A model generated the notes under the pieces. It was not told the DNA's origin. It was given only the letters and a program-made list of their open reading frames with translations, and did not search any database. From Clostridium ragsdalei P11 (lineage in GTDB: Bacteria > Bacillota > Clostridia > Clostridiales > Clostridiaceae), in NCBI RefSeq assembly GCF_001675165.1, contig NZ_LROS01000015.1, forward strand, positions 1-64,000: DNA of 64,000 bases, in the 5' to 3' direction. Both the position numbers and the translations under genes were made by a program. Shown piece after piece: positions 1-8,909 of the stretch (position 1 is its first letter; each line of letters begins with the position of its first letter).

Positions 1-98
1 GGGAATTAGTATCAGATATTAAAATTCTTTTTGACGAACTTAATTCTAATTTTGCTAAGATTCATTCATTAGCTTATGCTAGAAGTTTCCTAGTATAA
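1..98 (+). CDS. 3' end of an unidentified gene (partial)
   Basis: An open frame enters from the left edge (first full codon at position 3) and stops with TAA at 96-98, giving 31 codons that end in ...YARSFLV. The fragment is mostly helical in character. It is too short to assign to a family. The next gene starts 65 bases downstream in the same direction, so it could belong to the same transcript as the two glycosyltransferases. Confidence 0.6.
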   Translation, partial: ELVSDIKILFDELNSNFAKIHSLAYARSFLV

Positions 99-163
99 GT
101 TAAATTATCACTTAGAAACCCTATAATTATAATGAAAAATTAAATCTTAACAAAAACGAACTA

Positions 164-1075
164 TTGAAAAAGGAAACAAAATCTAAAATAGATGCTTCCA
201 TTATTATTTACTGTAAAAATCAATTAAATGCTTTAAAATCAACAATAGACTCTCTAATAAATTCCTATAATAGGACTAATTATGAAATTATAGTAGTAGA
301 CGATAGTTCTATAGACGGAAGTGCAGATTTTTTACAATATAACTTAGATAAAGGATCCTATAATGATATGACTTTGATTAAGACTCCTAATATAGGAACT
401 GTAAAAGCCAAAAACTATGCTGCAAAAGTTTCTAAAGGAAATTACTTGTCTTTCTGTGATGCTGGTATAAATGTACCAAAATACTGGTTAGACAATCTTC
501 TAGCTATATCTCAAAAATATAAAGCTTCTATAATAGCACCATCCATTTTAACTACCAAGGATAATATTACAAATTACGGTATGACTTTTGATAGTGAACT
601 TACACCTAAACCTTTGATAAATAATCCTAAAATCATAAGTGAAATTCCCTTTGTATGCAGTTCTGCTTTTTGTATTAACAGAGCTGTATTTAAAAAGATA
701 ACCGGTTTTAACGAAATTTTTGATATTTATGGAAGTGAATATTTTGAATTGTGTCTTAAAGCCTGGCTTTATGGTTATAAAGTAGTAGTGGCACCGGATA
801 TAACAGTAAATCGGTATTGTTTAAAAAACTCATATTCCATTAGCATAGGTACATCCTATATGATTTTTAATATGTTATGCACTGCTTACTGCCATTTTAA
901 AAAAAGTAGGATTGCTAAAATTATAGATACTGTAAGAAATAATTATTTTTTTTATACCGCATCAGATAATATAAAATCCAATATAGATTTAATTTTTAAG
1001 TGGAGAGAGAAATATTTTAACGAACGCCTGCACAGCGATGATTTTTTCTTTGATAAATTTAATATTCCATTTTAA
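164..1075 (+). CDS. GT-A fold glycosyltransferase, probably degenerate tandem copy
   Basis: The 303-aa protein is a family-2-like glycosyltransferase with a nucleotide-binding start (SIIIYCKNQ), the VVDDSS loop near residues 44-49 and the usual GT-A layout. It starts at TTG with no clear ribosome site, so the exact start is uncertain. It is a tandem paralogue of the next gene; the two align along their whole length, including the C-terminal REKYF and FFF stretches. Compared with that copy, the metal-binding DAH has become DAG (99-101), the ED pair has become EY (192-193) and the RH pair near residue 217 has become NR. I infer reduced or altered activity, perhaps a partner subunit for the intact copy. 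Confidence 0.8.
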   Translation: MKKETKSKIDASIIIYCKNQLNALKSTIDSLINSYNRTNYEIIVVDDSSIDGSADFLQYNLDKGSYNDMTLIKTPNIGTVKAKNYAAKVSKGNYLSFCDAGINVPKYWLDNLLAISQKYKASIIAPSILTTKDNITNYGMTFDSELTPKPLINNPKIISEIPFVCSSAFCINRAVFKKITGFNEIFDIYGSEYFELCLKAWLYGYKVVVAPDITVNRYCLKNSYSISIGTSYMIFNMLCTAYCHFKKSRIAKIIDTVRNNYFFYTASDNIKSNIDLIFKWREKYFNERLHSDDFFFDKFNIPF

Positions 1076-1118
1076 ATTATTTCTTAAAATCTATATAGTT
1101 GAGAGGAGTGTACATTTA

Positions 1119-2036
1119 GTGGAAGAAAAACCTTCATATAAAAATAAAGTAGATGTTTCCATAATTGTCCCCTGCAAAAATGAAGTAAATAACTTAAAAT
1201 GGACATTGGACTCCATTATGAAATCTAAAAATTTTCTTAACTTTGAAATCATAGTAGTAGATGATGCTTCAAATGACTCAAGTACCCAATTTTTAAAGTC
1301 TGATTTAAACAAGCCTACCTATAAAGATATTATTTTAATTAAAACAAATAATATAGGAGCTGCTCGTGCAAGAAATGCTGGTGCAAAAGTAGCTAATGGA
1401 AACTATTTGTTTTTCTGTGATGCCCATGTAAAAGTTCCTGACCACTTACTAGACAATCTAGTGGATACCTTAAAAGTTTCTAATGCCAATATAGCAGCAC
1501 CTTGTATTTTAGATATGCATAATAATTTAGCAGCTGGCTATGGTCAAACCTGGGATAATAAACTCAATGTTACCTGGATTGTACGTAATCCTGGCATTAT
1601 CTATGAGATTCCCATTGCCTGCGGATGTGCTTTTTGTATAACCAAAGAGGCTTTTCAAAAAATAAACGGTTTTGACAATTTATTCCAAGTATGGGGAAAA
1701 GAAGATGAAGAGCTTTGTTTTAAAGCCTGGCTTTACGGATATAAGATTGTGGTCAACCCAGAAGTAAAAGTAAGACATCTTTTCAGGCCAAAACATCCCT
1801 ATAAAGTTACTTCATCTAATGTTGCTTACAATATGCTTTGTATGGCATATTCTCACTTTAAAAAACAGCGTATACTTAAAACCATAAACCTTATAAATAG
1901 CTATTCTTATTTTCCTATTGTAGTTTCAAGTATTAAATCCAACTTAGACTTAATATTTACCCAAAGGGAAAAATATTTTAAAGAGCGTATACATGATGAC
2001 GATTTTTTCTTTAAAAAATTCATGATTTCATTTTAA
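1119..2036 (+). CDS. GT-A fold glycosyltransferase (GT27-like motifs)
   Basis: I prefer the GTG start at 1119, preceded by the site GAGAGGAG at 1101-1108, over a longer frame beginning at 1038. This gives 305 aa, matching its tandem neighbour in length. Visible motifs are VDVSIIVPCKNE (11-22), VVDDAS (46-51), a DxH metal motif DAH (101-103), WGKEDEEL (192-199) and VRHLFR (218-223). The last two follow the pattern of polypeptide GalNAc-transferases (WGGEN...VGHVFR). The likely role is transfer of a sugar from a nucleotide sugar to a protein or glycan, in the cytoplasm. The Cys-rich and coiled-coil neighbours are possible surface or spore acceptors, which is inference. Confidence 0.85.
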   Translation: MEEKPSYKNKVDVSIIVPCKNEVNNLKWTLDSIMKSKNFLNFEIIVVDDASNDSSTQFLKSDLNKPTYKDIILIKTNNIGAARARNAGAKVANGNYLFFCDAHVKVPDHLLDNLVDTLKVSNANIAAPCILDMHNNLAAGYGQTWDNKLNVTWIVRNPGIIYEIPIACGCAFCITKEAFQKINGFDNLFQVWGKEDEELCFKAWLYGYKIVVNPEVKVRHLFRPKHPYKVTSSNVAYNMLCMAYSHFKKQRILKTINLINSYSYFPIVVSSIKSNLDLIFTQREKYFKERIHDDDFFFKKFMISF

Positions 2037-2041
2037 AAAAT

Positions 2042-2092
2042 AAAGGTTATCTCAAAACACTTCTTACGAAATATTTTTGAGATAACCTTTTT
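2042..2092 (+). terminator. rho-independent terminator after glycosyltransferase pair
   Basis: A 16-base arm at 2042-2057 (AAAGGTTATCTCAAAA) pairs with 2075-2090 and is followed by a short run of T. It lies 5 bases after the glycosyltransferase stop codon. Confidence 0.85.
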
Positions 2093-2240
2093 AATCTGAT
2101 GGCTACCATCCGTAACACTTCCATCATATTTAGCTGGAAGACAACGGCTGCTACGCCCCTGGATAAGTTCTTCTAAGCCTCAGATGGAGGATGGTATTCC
2201 TCTTAAGCAAACTCCATCTGAGTCTAAGAATCACTTGATG
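2090..2240 (+). repeat. dispersed structured repeat, copy A
   Basis: This is one of three copies of a roughly 150-base sequence (others at 14224-14377, reverse, and 59690-59840, forward). The copies share a core, CTACG then CCTGGATAAGTTCTTCTAAG, and two hairpins. In copy A the first hairpin is CTTCCA/TGGAAG and the second pairs CTCAGATGGAG with CTCCATCTGAG. The paired bases differ between copies while pairing is kept, which suggests selection for RNA or single-strand DNA structure. It carries no protein frame. Its identity is unknown; an IS200/IS605-type end or omega-RNA-like relic is one possibility. Confidence 0.7.
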
Positions 2241-2251
2241 TAAAGTAAATA

Positions 2252-2869
2252 CTAACATGTAGGTGTAATTTTACCTGTAACCTCGTATATATTTACTTTA
2301 GGACATGAGGAGCCTACCGTTCCAAGGTTGTTATAGCTTAAACCGCTGACTAAAAATTTTATAGTATTTGGATCTATAGTTCCACAGCAAACTACATCCG
2401 AATTACAGAAACATACAACATCTGTGCAGCATAGGAAAGCACAATTTCCACTTGGATCTTTAAATCCCAAACTTGCAAATACTTTAACACTTCCAGTAAC
2501 TTTTGCTCTATTGAGTGCTATAGTACATCCATTTGTAAGTGTTGCTGTACATTTGCCACTTCCCTGAGTAACAGTAAACTCAGTACGTTTAGAAACACCA
2601 GCATGCACATGTCCAGGTATAAATGTAAAATCAGTAGGAACACTAATTAAGCAGCAAAAAGTTCCTGCCGTACAGGATGGACATGGAGTTGGTGGTGTTG
2701 TTGGATCACAATTACAACAAGGATCAGAAACGCTTTGTTGCAAAACTTCTCCTGAACCAGATTCAATTAACCCCACTAGTTCCTTTTTTTCATCCTCACT
2801 TAAATCCACCGCTAATTGGCCTTTAGTTATATTATCTATTTCCATCATGATTTCTTGAACGTCCTTCAA
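2252..2869 (-). CDS. Cys-rich protein, possible spore surface protein
   Basis: A 205-aa protein starts at TTG (2869) with a strong AGGAG site at 2877-2882. It has an acidic helical N-terminus (1-50), then a segment rich in Pro and Cys (DPCCNCDP, CPSC), then a beta-rich domain with many Cys pairs, including FLCCTD and CFCNSDVVCC. There is no signal peptide or membrane segment. No family is recognised. Cytoplasmically made, highly Cys-rich proteins in clostridia are often coat or exosporium components, and the neighbouring glycosyltransferases fit that idea, but the role is inference. It is transcribed away from the gene at 3021. Confidence 0.75.
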   Translation of the reverse strand: MKDVQEIMMEIDNITKGQLAVDLSEDEKKELVGLIESGSGEVLQQSVSDPCCNCDPTTPPTPCPSCTAGTFCCLISVPTDFTFIPGHVHAGVSKRTEFTVTQGSGKCTATLTNGCTIALNRAKVTGSVKVFASLGFKDPSGNCAFLCCTDVVCFCNSDVVCCGTIDPNTIKFLVSGLSYNNLGTVGSSCPKVNIYEVTGKITPTC

Positions 2870-2931
2870 TTATTATCTCTCCTTTTTTAAGTACTTCTAC
2901 ATTAACATTTTACGTAGCAAGTTTTTAATTG

Positions 2932-2960
2932 TTACAATTTTAAATATTTTTTGTTATAAT
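2932..2960 (+). promoter_or_regulatory. candidate sigma-A-like promoter for 3021 gene
   Basis: A TATAAT box at 2955-2960 lies 17 bases after TTACAA (2932-2937). It is about 60 bases upstream of the start at 3021. Confidence 0.5.
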
Positions 2961-3020
2961 ATTGAAGTCCTTAAGCATATTTTATATATAAAGAATAATT
3001 CTCCAAGAGGAGTTAGTTTA

Positions 3021-4460
3021 ATGAGATCTAAAGACAAAAAATCTTATATTTTAAAACGCTCTAATGGAGTTATATGGAACATATCTTATAATGAAAATAG
3101 AGAAATTGTATATAGAATATTCAAAGAAAATGCCTGGCATACTTATAATTTGATTACAAGCAATATTACTCAAAATTTTTCAGCTATATTACTTCCAAAT
3201 GATATAATATATGTTTTATATCAGGATATGAAAGGAAATATAAATTTGCTTTCAGAAGATGAAACAAGATGGAATGAACAGCAAATCATTAAAAACAATA
3301 ATGGAAAAATAAATGATGTTTACTTTCAAGCTCTCCTAAACCAAAATGAGATTCACATCATCTACAGTGTTTTAAATAAAAAAACAGGTATTACAACTAT
3401 ATGGCACCAAATTTTAGATAAAAAAAATGACCTATCTTCTTCTAAAATAATAGATACACTAAAATTCAATTATGATATATCTTTTTCCCTTCATACTTCA
3501 AAAGATAAAAAAATACTTATTTTATATCAGAAATCAGTAAATAATAGGCATGAGCTTGGATACAAAATACTCAATCATGAAAGTAAAAATTGGTCCAACT
3601 TCTATAGTATAGATTCAAGTACTTTCCCCTATAAATATTATTCTATACTTAAAAGCAAAAATACAATTCATATACTATATATAAAAAATGACCAAAATAG
3701 AAACAGTTTAATCTATGCTAATGGCATTGGTACAGACTTTAAATATAATAAATTATCAGAAAGTGTAAATATAGACTTCTGTTATCTTTTTATAGGATAT
3801 AATCAAATATGGTGCTCCTGGACACAAGATAATAAAATTTTCAGCAACTTTTCCATAGACAATGGTAGAAGTTTTAGTGATGATCCCTTTAAGGATTCAT
3901 TAACTTTCCTAGATATTACAAAATGTATTTATAGCTCAAATAATCAAAGTTATCTAGATACTTTTGATTTCAACGAACTGTATACCATAAATAAAAATCC
4001 TCTAGAGTATTTGATTATATCTCAAATATTTTCTAATAGTAACGATTATAAGGTCAACCCTTATATGACTTATTTTATGGATGAAATTTCGAAAAAAATC
4101 TCTGCATACCAAAAAATGCTTAATCAAAAAAATAACTTAATTCTTCAGCTTAAATATTTATTAAAGCAAGAAAAAACCAAATATCTCTCATACAAAAGCA
4201 GATGCTATAATATAAATGAGGAATATGACAATTTCAATAAAACAAAAGATTTGCTAAATGAAAATATTAACTTTATTCAAAAAAGTTTAATTGAAAAGGA
4301 AAACAAAATTAATGAACTAGAAAATGCCTCTATTGAAAAAGAAGATGCTATTATTAATCTAAAACTTCAACTAAAAGCTGTTACTTCCCAGCTAAATTTA
4401 TGTAAATCAAAATCAAATAGTTCTCTTTTAAAGAGAATATTTAAAAATGATAAAATATAA
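3021..4460 (+). CDS. hypothetical protein, beta-propeller-like N-terminus and coiled-coil C-terminus
   Basis: The 479-aa product starts at ATG after CAAGAGGAG. Residues 1-330 contain recurring strands with W/Y...I/L...D patterns (for example HIIYSV, HILYIK, IWCSWTQD) that look like the blades of a sialidase/BNR-type propeller, but no Asp-box is clear. Residues about 345-465 are a long coiled coil rich in K, E, N and L. No signal peptide or membrane segment is seen. I do not recognise a named family. It sits beside the Cys-rich protein and the glycosyltransferases and may be a structural partner on the spore or cell surface. Confidence 0.75.
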   Translation: MRSKDKKSYILKRSNGVIWNISYNENREIVYRIFKENAWHTYNLITSNITQNFSAILLPNDIIYVLYQDMKGNINLLSEDETRWNEQQIIKNNNGKINDVYFQALLNQNEIHIIYSVLNKKTGITTIWHQILDKKNDLSSSKIIDTLKFNYDISFSLHTSKDKKILILYQKSVNNRHELGYKILNHESKNWSNFYSIDSSTFPYKYYSILKSKNTIHILYIKNDQNRNSLIYANGIGTDFKYNKLSESVNIDFCYLFIGYNQIWCSWTQDNKIFSNFSIDNGRSFSDDPFKDSLTFLDITKCIYSSNNQSYLDTFDFNELYTINKNPLEYLIISQIFSNSNDYKVNPYMTYFMDEISKKISAYQKMLNQKNNLILQLKYLLKQEKTKYLSYKSRCYNINEEYDNFNKTKDLLNENINFIQKSLIEKENKINELENASIEKEDAIINLKLQLKAVTSQLNLCKSKSNSSLLKRIFKNDKI

Positions 4461-4563
4461 TTACACTTTTCACTTGTAACATTTTTTCAAGCTTAATAAT
4501 TATTTATTTTCAATATCTCATCATATAATTTTTTGTACAAAAACAGAAAATTTTTATATAGTA

Positions 4564-4606
4564 GAAATGCAGCTAATTATAACTCATCTATAATTAGCTG
4601 CATTTC
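4564..4606. terminator. shared hairpin between convergent genes
   Basis: An 18-base perfect inverted repeat (GAAATGCAGCTAATTATA, arms 4564-4581 and 4589-4606, 7-base loop) lies between the convergent 3021 gene and lsrF. The T-tracts are weak on both strands, but the position fits a bidirectional terminator. Confidence 0.7.
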
Positions 4607-4714
4607 TAAATCTTAATTTTATCAAACTCTTCTGCATTTTAAAAAAGCATTAAATAAACTTGATTCTGATAAAAGTTTATTTTATATTTTCCTGTTTTTT
4701 TACCCAATAACTCA

Positions 4715-5599
4715 TTATTTATGAATGGCATCCTGATAAAATTCATAAGCTTGCTTATCAGTTGCTTTCTCATGAACAATCTTACCTATGGCTTCAGCCA
4801 TTTCTACTGGATGAAGACTTTGGAAAATATTACGTCCCATATCTAGTCCATGCGCACCCTCACTTATTGCATGATATGCCATTGTAAGAGCTTCATTTTC
4901 AGGTAACTTTTTTCCACCTGCTACAACAATAGGAACTGGACATGCTGCTGCAACTTCTTCAAAGTTCTCACAATAGTAGGTCTTAACAATGTTAACCCCA
5001 ATTTCTGCTAAGATACGTGTAGCAAGTTTAAAATAACGATCTGTACGTTCCATATCCTTTCCTACTGCTACAACGCCCATAGTGGGAATGCTATAACGTA
5101 TACCTTCATTTATAACCTTCGATAAATTATTTATACTTTGAAGTTGGCCATCTGCACCAATAAATCCTTGAACAGCCATACAATCTGCATTGCAGCGGAT
5201 TGTATCTTGAATGTCAACAGCAACTACCTCATGAGATAAATCATTATTTAGCATAGATGAACCAGATGAAACACGTAGTGCGATTGATTTTTGTCCAACT
5301 GGTGGAACACAAGTACGAAGTGCACCTCTTGTACACATCAAAACATCAACATAATCCATAAGTTTGGGAATCAACAAATCAAGTCTTTCCAAACCTGATA
5401 CAGACCCCATAAAATATCCATGATCAAATGCAAACATTACAGTATTGCCACTATTTTTATCAAAAATATTTGCAAGATGCTTTTTCATTCCCCAATCTAA
5501 ATTATTAGCTCCTTTAACATAAAAGCCTTTAGAATTATTCGCAAATTCAGTATCTATGTGATAATCTTTTGCTACTTTAAAGCCTTCCATATCTGGCAT
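4715..5599 (-). CDS. lsrF: LsrF, AI-2 catabolic thiolase/aldolase
   Basis: The 294-aa protein matches the LsrF family. In E. coli LsrF transfers the acetyl group of 3-hydroxy-5-phosphonooxypentane-2,4-dione to CoA, the last step of AI-2 breakdown. It has the class I aldolase barrel: FAFDHGYFMG (57-65), MCTRGALR (88-95) and the lysine in VKTYY (K206), which lines up with the E. coli Schiff-base lysine K203. The start ATG follows AAGGAGG. It is the last gene of the leftward lsrACDBF operon, 62 bases after lsrB, and is followed by the hairpin at 4564-4606. Its substrate would need an LsrG-type isomerase, which is not present as such. Confidence 0.93.
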   Translation of the reverse strand: MPDMEGFKVAKDYHIDTEFANNSKGFYVKGANNLDWGMKKHLANIFDKNSGNTVMFAFDHGYFMGSVSGLERLDLLIPKLMDYVDVLMCTRGALRTCVPPVGQKSIALRVSSGSSMLNNDLSHEVVAVDIQDTIRCNADCMAVQGFIGADGQLQSINNLSKVINEGIRYSIPTMGVVAVGKDMERTDRYFKLATRILAEIGVNIVKTYYCENFEEVAAACPVPIVVAGGKKLPENEALTMAYHAISEGAHGLDMGRNIFQSLHPVEMAEAIGKIVHEKATDKQAYEFYQDAIHK

Positions 5600-5661
5600 A
5601 ATTAAAATCCTCCTTATAATTTATACATTTATCATTTGAAATCAAATAAATAAGTTATACA

Positions 5662-6768
5662 TTAAAAATCAAAATTGTTCATATTACTTTTAGTAAATAC
5701 AGTTCTCTCAGGTAGTAATACAACTCCTGAAGAAGGATCAGAAGTACTTGCTGAATCATTAAGTACATTATTAGGCATAACTTCTACAGTACCAATATCA
5801 GGAATTTTAATCTTATCACCAACTTTTACTTTATTACCTGCAGCAAGATAGTATGCCATGTAGCAACCCATAGCACCTTGGATTCCGCAATCCCATAATC
5901 CCCAACGTGTAATAATACCTTCTTTACAATACTGTTTTATAGAATTAGGTGAAGCAAACCCAGTAATAGTAATATCTTTAGCTTTTTTACCTTTGTTCTG
6001 AGCTGCCTGACATTGTCCAGGAAGTGCAGTAGAGTCATTGCAGATAATTAAGTCAATATCCTTATGTGCTGATAATATAGATTCACCAACTGAAATAGCT
6101 TGTTCGGCATCTTGATTTGAATAATAGTTATCTGGTGCAACATTTTGCCAGTTAGGATATTTTTGCTTAATGTATTTTTCTCCCTCTACTCTCCAAGAGT
6201 TTTGGTCAGTAACACTTGCATTTGAATAATGCCAGCAATATTTGATAGGATCCTTATCTGGGTTTTTGCCACGTTCTTTTAATGAATCGTAACTCATTTT
6301 AACTAGCATTTCTCCTAATTGCTTAGGTGTACCTTGAGAGACCATAATTTTACGAACAGATGGATCTACATCAGAATCCCATGTAGTAACTTTAACACCT
6401 GCTGCTGCTGCAGCTTTTAAAGCATCCTTAACGCCAGCAGCATCAACAGATGACATACAAATTGCATTTGTACCTTGTTGAACTGCTTTGTTAATTACAG
6501 ATACCTGAGCAGATGCAGATGCACTAGCATCACCTTCGTAGTCAACTTTAAATCCCCACTTTTTAGCATATTTTTGAGCACCCTTATTAGCAGATTCAAA
6601 GAATGCATTGCCTGTAACCTTTGGAATAAAAGTTACCGTAATGTTACTATTTTTGTTAGAAGTACTTTTCTCTGCAGAATCACTTGATGGCTTACTGGAT
6701 GAACCACATCCCGTAAATGCTGTAAGAGCCATAACAACAGTTAATGTCAAAGCAAAAACTTTTTTCAT
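5662..6768 (-). CDS. lsrB: LsrB-type AI-2 binding lipoprotein
   Basis: A 368-aa periplasmic-binding-type protein with a signal peptide and lipobox ending FTGC (Cys21), then a Ser-rich linker. It is the extracellular receptor for the ABC importer, anchored by lipid in a Gram-positive cell. AI-2 contact positions known from Salmonella LsrB are visible: K50 in FIPKVTG, D131 in WDSD, and D188-Q189 in TDQN. The Pro-Asp-Ala contact triad of Salmonella reads N244-D245-S246 here, in line with the variable clostridial LsrB sites. ATG follows AGGGGGG. It lies between lsrD and lsrF. Confidence 0.93.
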   Translation of the reverse strand: MKKVFALTLTVVMALTAFTGCGSSSKPSSDSAEKSTSNKNSNITVTFIPKVTGNAFFESANKGAQKYAKKWGFKVDYEGDASASASAQVSVINKAVQQGTNAICMSSVDAAGVKDALKAAAAAGVKVTTWDSDVDPSVRKIMVSQGTPKQLGEMLVKMSYDSLKERGKNPDKDPIKYCWHYSNASVTDQNSWRVEGEKYIKQKYPNWQNVAPDNYYSNQDAEQAISVGESILSAHKDIDLIICNDSTALPGQCQAAQNKGKKAKDITITGFASPNSIKQYCKEGIITRWGLWDCGIQGAMGCYMAYYLAAGNKVKVGDKIKIPDIGTVEVMPNNVLNDSASTSDPSSGVVLLPERTVFTKSNMNNFDF

Positions 6769-6858
6769 TATAAAACCCCCCTGTTTTTTTGTTTTTATAT
6801 GCAGACGTAAATATTCGTCTATATATACCTAATAACACTAAATAAAATTTATTTATGA

Positions 6859-7878
6859 CTAATTTTTGATGGATACATAATGGCGTAAAACTGTAGAAAT
6901 CTTTTGATTTTTAGAAATACAGCTTCCTGCAACTACAAGGACTAACATAATGCCTACTGGAATATCTAAGTACTGGTTTGGCATGCCATTCATTGAAAGA
7001 CCAAATCTCATGATTCCAATTACAACTGCCGCAAGTGCTGAACCAATTACTCCACCTTTACCTCCTAAAGTGGATGTTCCACCAAGTACTACAGCTGTAA
7101 TTATTGGCATAGTTAAATCACTTCCAAAATCAGATTTTGAAGATCCAAGATAACTTGTCATAATGATACCTGCAATAGCAGCTGCCATACCTGAGAAAAT
7201 ATATGTACTCATAATGATAAGCTTTGAATTAATACCAGTAAATCCTGCTGCATTTTGATTAATTCCACAAAGGAAAACTTTTCTTCCATATTTTGTACTG
7301 TGTAAAATAATATAAGCAATAGCTGAAAGTGCTATGAAAATAAGAAACTGTGATGGAATAACACCAAAAAAACGTTTCTTGGTAAAACTTGTAAAGTACT
7401 GTGGAAAACCACTAATGCCAAGATAAGCAGCGGTCTTTGATATATTTGATACCGCAATAGCAAGTCCAGAATATAGAAATGATCCACCTAATGTAACTAC
7501 CATTGGCTGAACACCAGTAAACCCTATAAAAAAACCACTTAGGGCACCACATAGGCCACCAACAATAAGAGCTATTAGGCATGCTGCTATAATGTTAACT
7601 CCTGCACTTTTCCACATTACTCCAATAACTATCGAGGTTAACCCCACTATAGAACCGGCCTGCAAATCAATACCACCTGTAATAAACACAAAGCATGTAA
7701 AAATTGCAATAATACAAATAGAAATAAAATCGTTTACACTGCCAAATAGAACTTGAGGTTTTAAAAATCTAGGATTTAAATTACCAAATATAATTACTTC
7801 TACAATAAGCAATATTACCAGGAAATATTCCCATCGAAACTTGAATTTTGTATATATTCCTTTTAGTTTCTGTCGCAT
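6859..7878 (-). CDS. lsrD: LsrD-like AI-2 ABC importer permease
   Basis: The 339-aa membrane protein belongs to the BPD_transp_2 family of sugar-type permeases. It has about nine or ten hydrophobic segments and the conserved cytoplasmic loop VVLGGTSTLGGKGGVIGS near 265-285, which docks on the ATPase. It would pair with LsrC to form the channel. Its start ATG (7878) follows AAGGAGG and overlaps the end of lsrC by 16 bases, so the two are probably translated together. Confidence 0.9.
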   Translation of the reverse strand: MRQKLKGIYTKFKFRWEYFLVILLIVEVIIFGNLNPRFLKPQVLFGSVNDFISICIIAIFTCFVFITGGIDLQAGSIVGLTSIVIGVMWKSAGVNIIAACLIALIVGGLCGALSGFFIGFTGVQPMVVTLGGSFLYSGLAIAVSNISKTAAYLGISGFPQYFTSFTKKRFFGVIPSQFLIFIALSAIAYIILHSTKYGRKVFLCGINQNAAGFTGINSKLIIMSTYIFSGMAAAIAGIIMTSYLGSSKSDFGSDLTMPIITAVVLGGTSTLGGKGGVIGSALAAVVIGIMRFGLSMNGMPNQYLDIPVGIMLVLVVAGSCISKNQKISTVLRHYVSIKN

Positions 7879-8906
7879 ACTTTATTTCCTCCTTCTACTT
7901 TGTATTCAATAACTTCTGCAGTTCTCGCTGCCAAACGTTCTCTTCTTGACTTTTCAATATTATGCTTCTGAATTACTGCATCTATAACAACAATAGTAAT
8001 TAACAAAATTCCAGTAATTGTGTTATCATAATTGGATGATAATCCTACGAAGACCAAAATACGACTGATGGATGCCATAATTAATGCACCAAAAGTTGCT
8101 CCAATCATATTTCCAATACCACCAGAAAGACTTATTCCACCAATAACACATGCAGCAATAGCTTTCATCTCATAACCATTACCAGACATAGGCGTTACAA
8201 ACCCAATACGACTAACAAATATTACAGAAGCCAAGGATGCACAAACTGCACAAATTATAAAGCTGATCATCTTAGTTGCAGTAACGGGAAGACCTATATG
8301 AACAGCTCCATCCTCATTATCACCTACTGCTTGAAAATATCGTCCACATCTTTTTTTCGTTACACAAAAATGTATAAGAATCATTATTATAATAGTACCT
8401 ATATAAAACCATGATAATCCAAACATACCCATCTGCGAAATTTCCTTAAAGTTACGGGGAATATTTTCAACCCAGGCACCACCAGTATAAACATAAGAAA
8501 AGCCTCTTACGATACCGTTTACACCTATAGTCATAATAATTGATGGAACTCCAAGAACTGCTACACCAAATCCATTAACAGTACCTATAACTATTCCAAT
8601 CAAAATAGCTACCAATAATGCCATCATACTTGAATTACCATTTCTTATCATAGTAGCTGCCACTGCAGCTGATAACCCTAATGTACCACCTATAGATGCA
8701 TCAATCTCTCCTGTAAAAATAACAAATGCCATACCAATAGCACAGATTGTATAAACCGTAGAACCATTTAAGCAAAGCATAATATTATCTAATTTCCAAA
8801 ATGCCGGATTTACAACTCCTGCAATTCCAAACAAAGCAAGGAGGAAAATTATGGACGAAAATTCTCTTCTTTTTGTTATCTTTTTCATAAAACTCATACT
8901 TTCCAT
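7863..8906 (-). CDS. lsrC: LsrC-like AI-2 ABC importer permease
   Basis: The 347-aa permease is the second channel subunit of the AI-2 importer. It has multiple membrane segments and the loop CVIGGISLSGGIGNMIG near 245-262 that contacts LsrA. The start ATG at 8906 has a GGAGGGTG site located inside the end of lsrA; only three bases separate the two frames. It overlaps lsrD by 16 bases. Confidence 0.9.
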   Translation of the reverse strand: MESMSFMKKITKRREFSSIIFLLALFGIAGVVNPAFWKLDNIMLCLNGSTVYTICAIGMAFVIFTGEIDASIGGTLGLSAAVAATMIRNGNSSMMALLVAILIGIVIGTVNGFGVAVLGVPSIIMTIGVNGIVRGFSYVYTGGAWVENIPRNFKEISQMGMFGLSWFYIGTIIIMILIHFCVTKKRCGRYFQAVGDNEDGAVHIGLPVTATKMISFIICAVCASLASVIFVSRIGFVTPMSGNGYEMKAIAACVIGGISLSGGIGNMIGATFGALIMASISRILVFVGLSSNYDNTITGILLITIVVIDAVIQKHNIEKSRRERLAARTAEVIEYKVEGGNKVCDRN

Positions 8907-8909
8907 ACT

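Noticed and set aside
1038-1118. Longer N-terminus for the second glycosyltransferase
   Set aside because: It overlaps the first gene, has no ribosome site and is unlike the start of the paralogue; the GTG at 1119 has GAGAGGAG.
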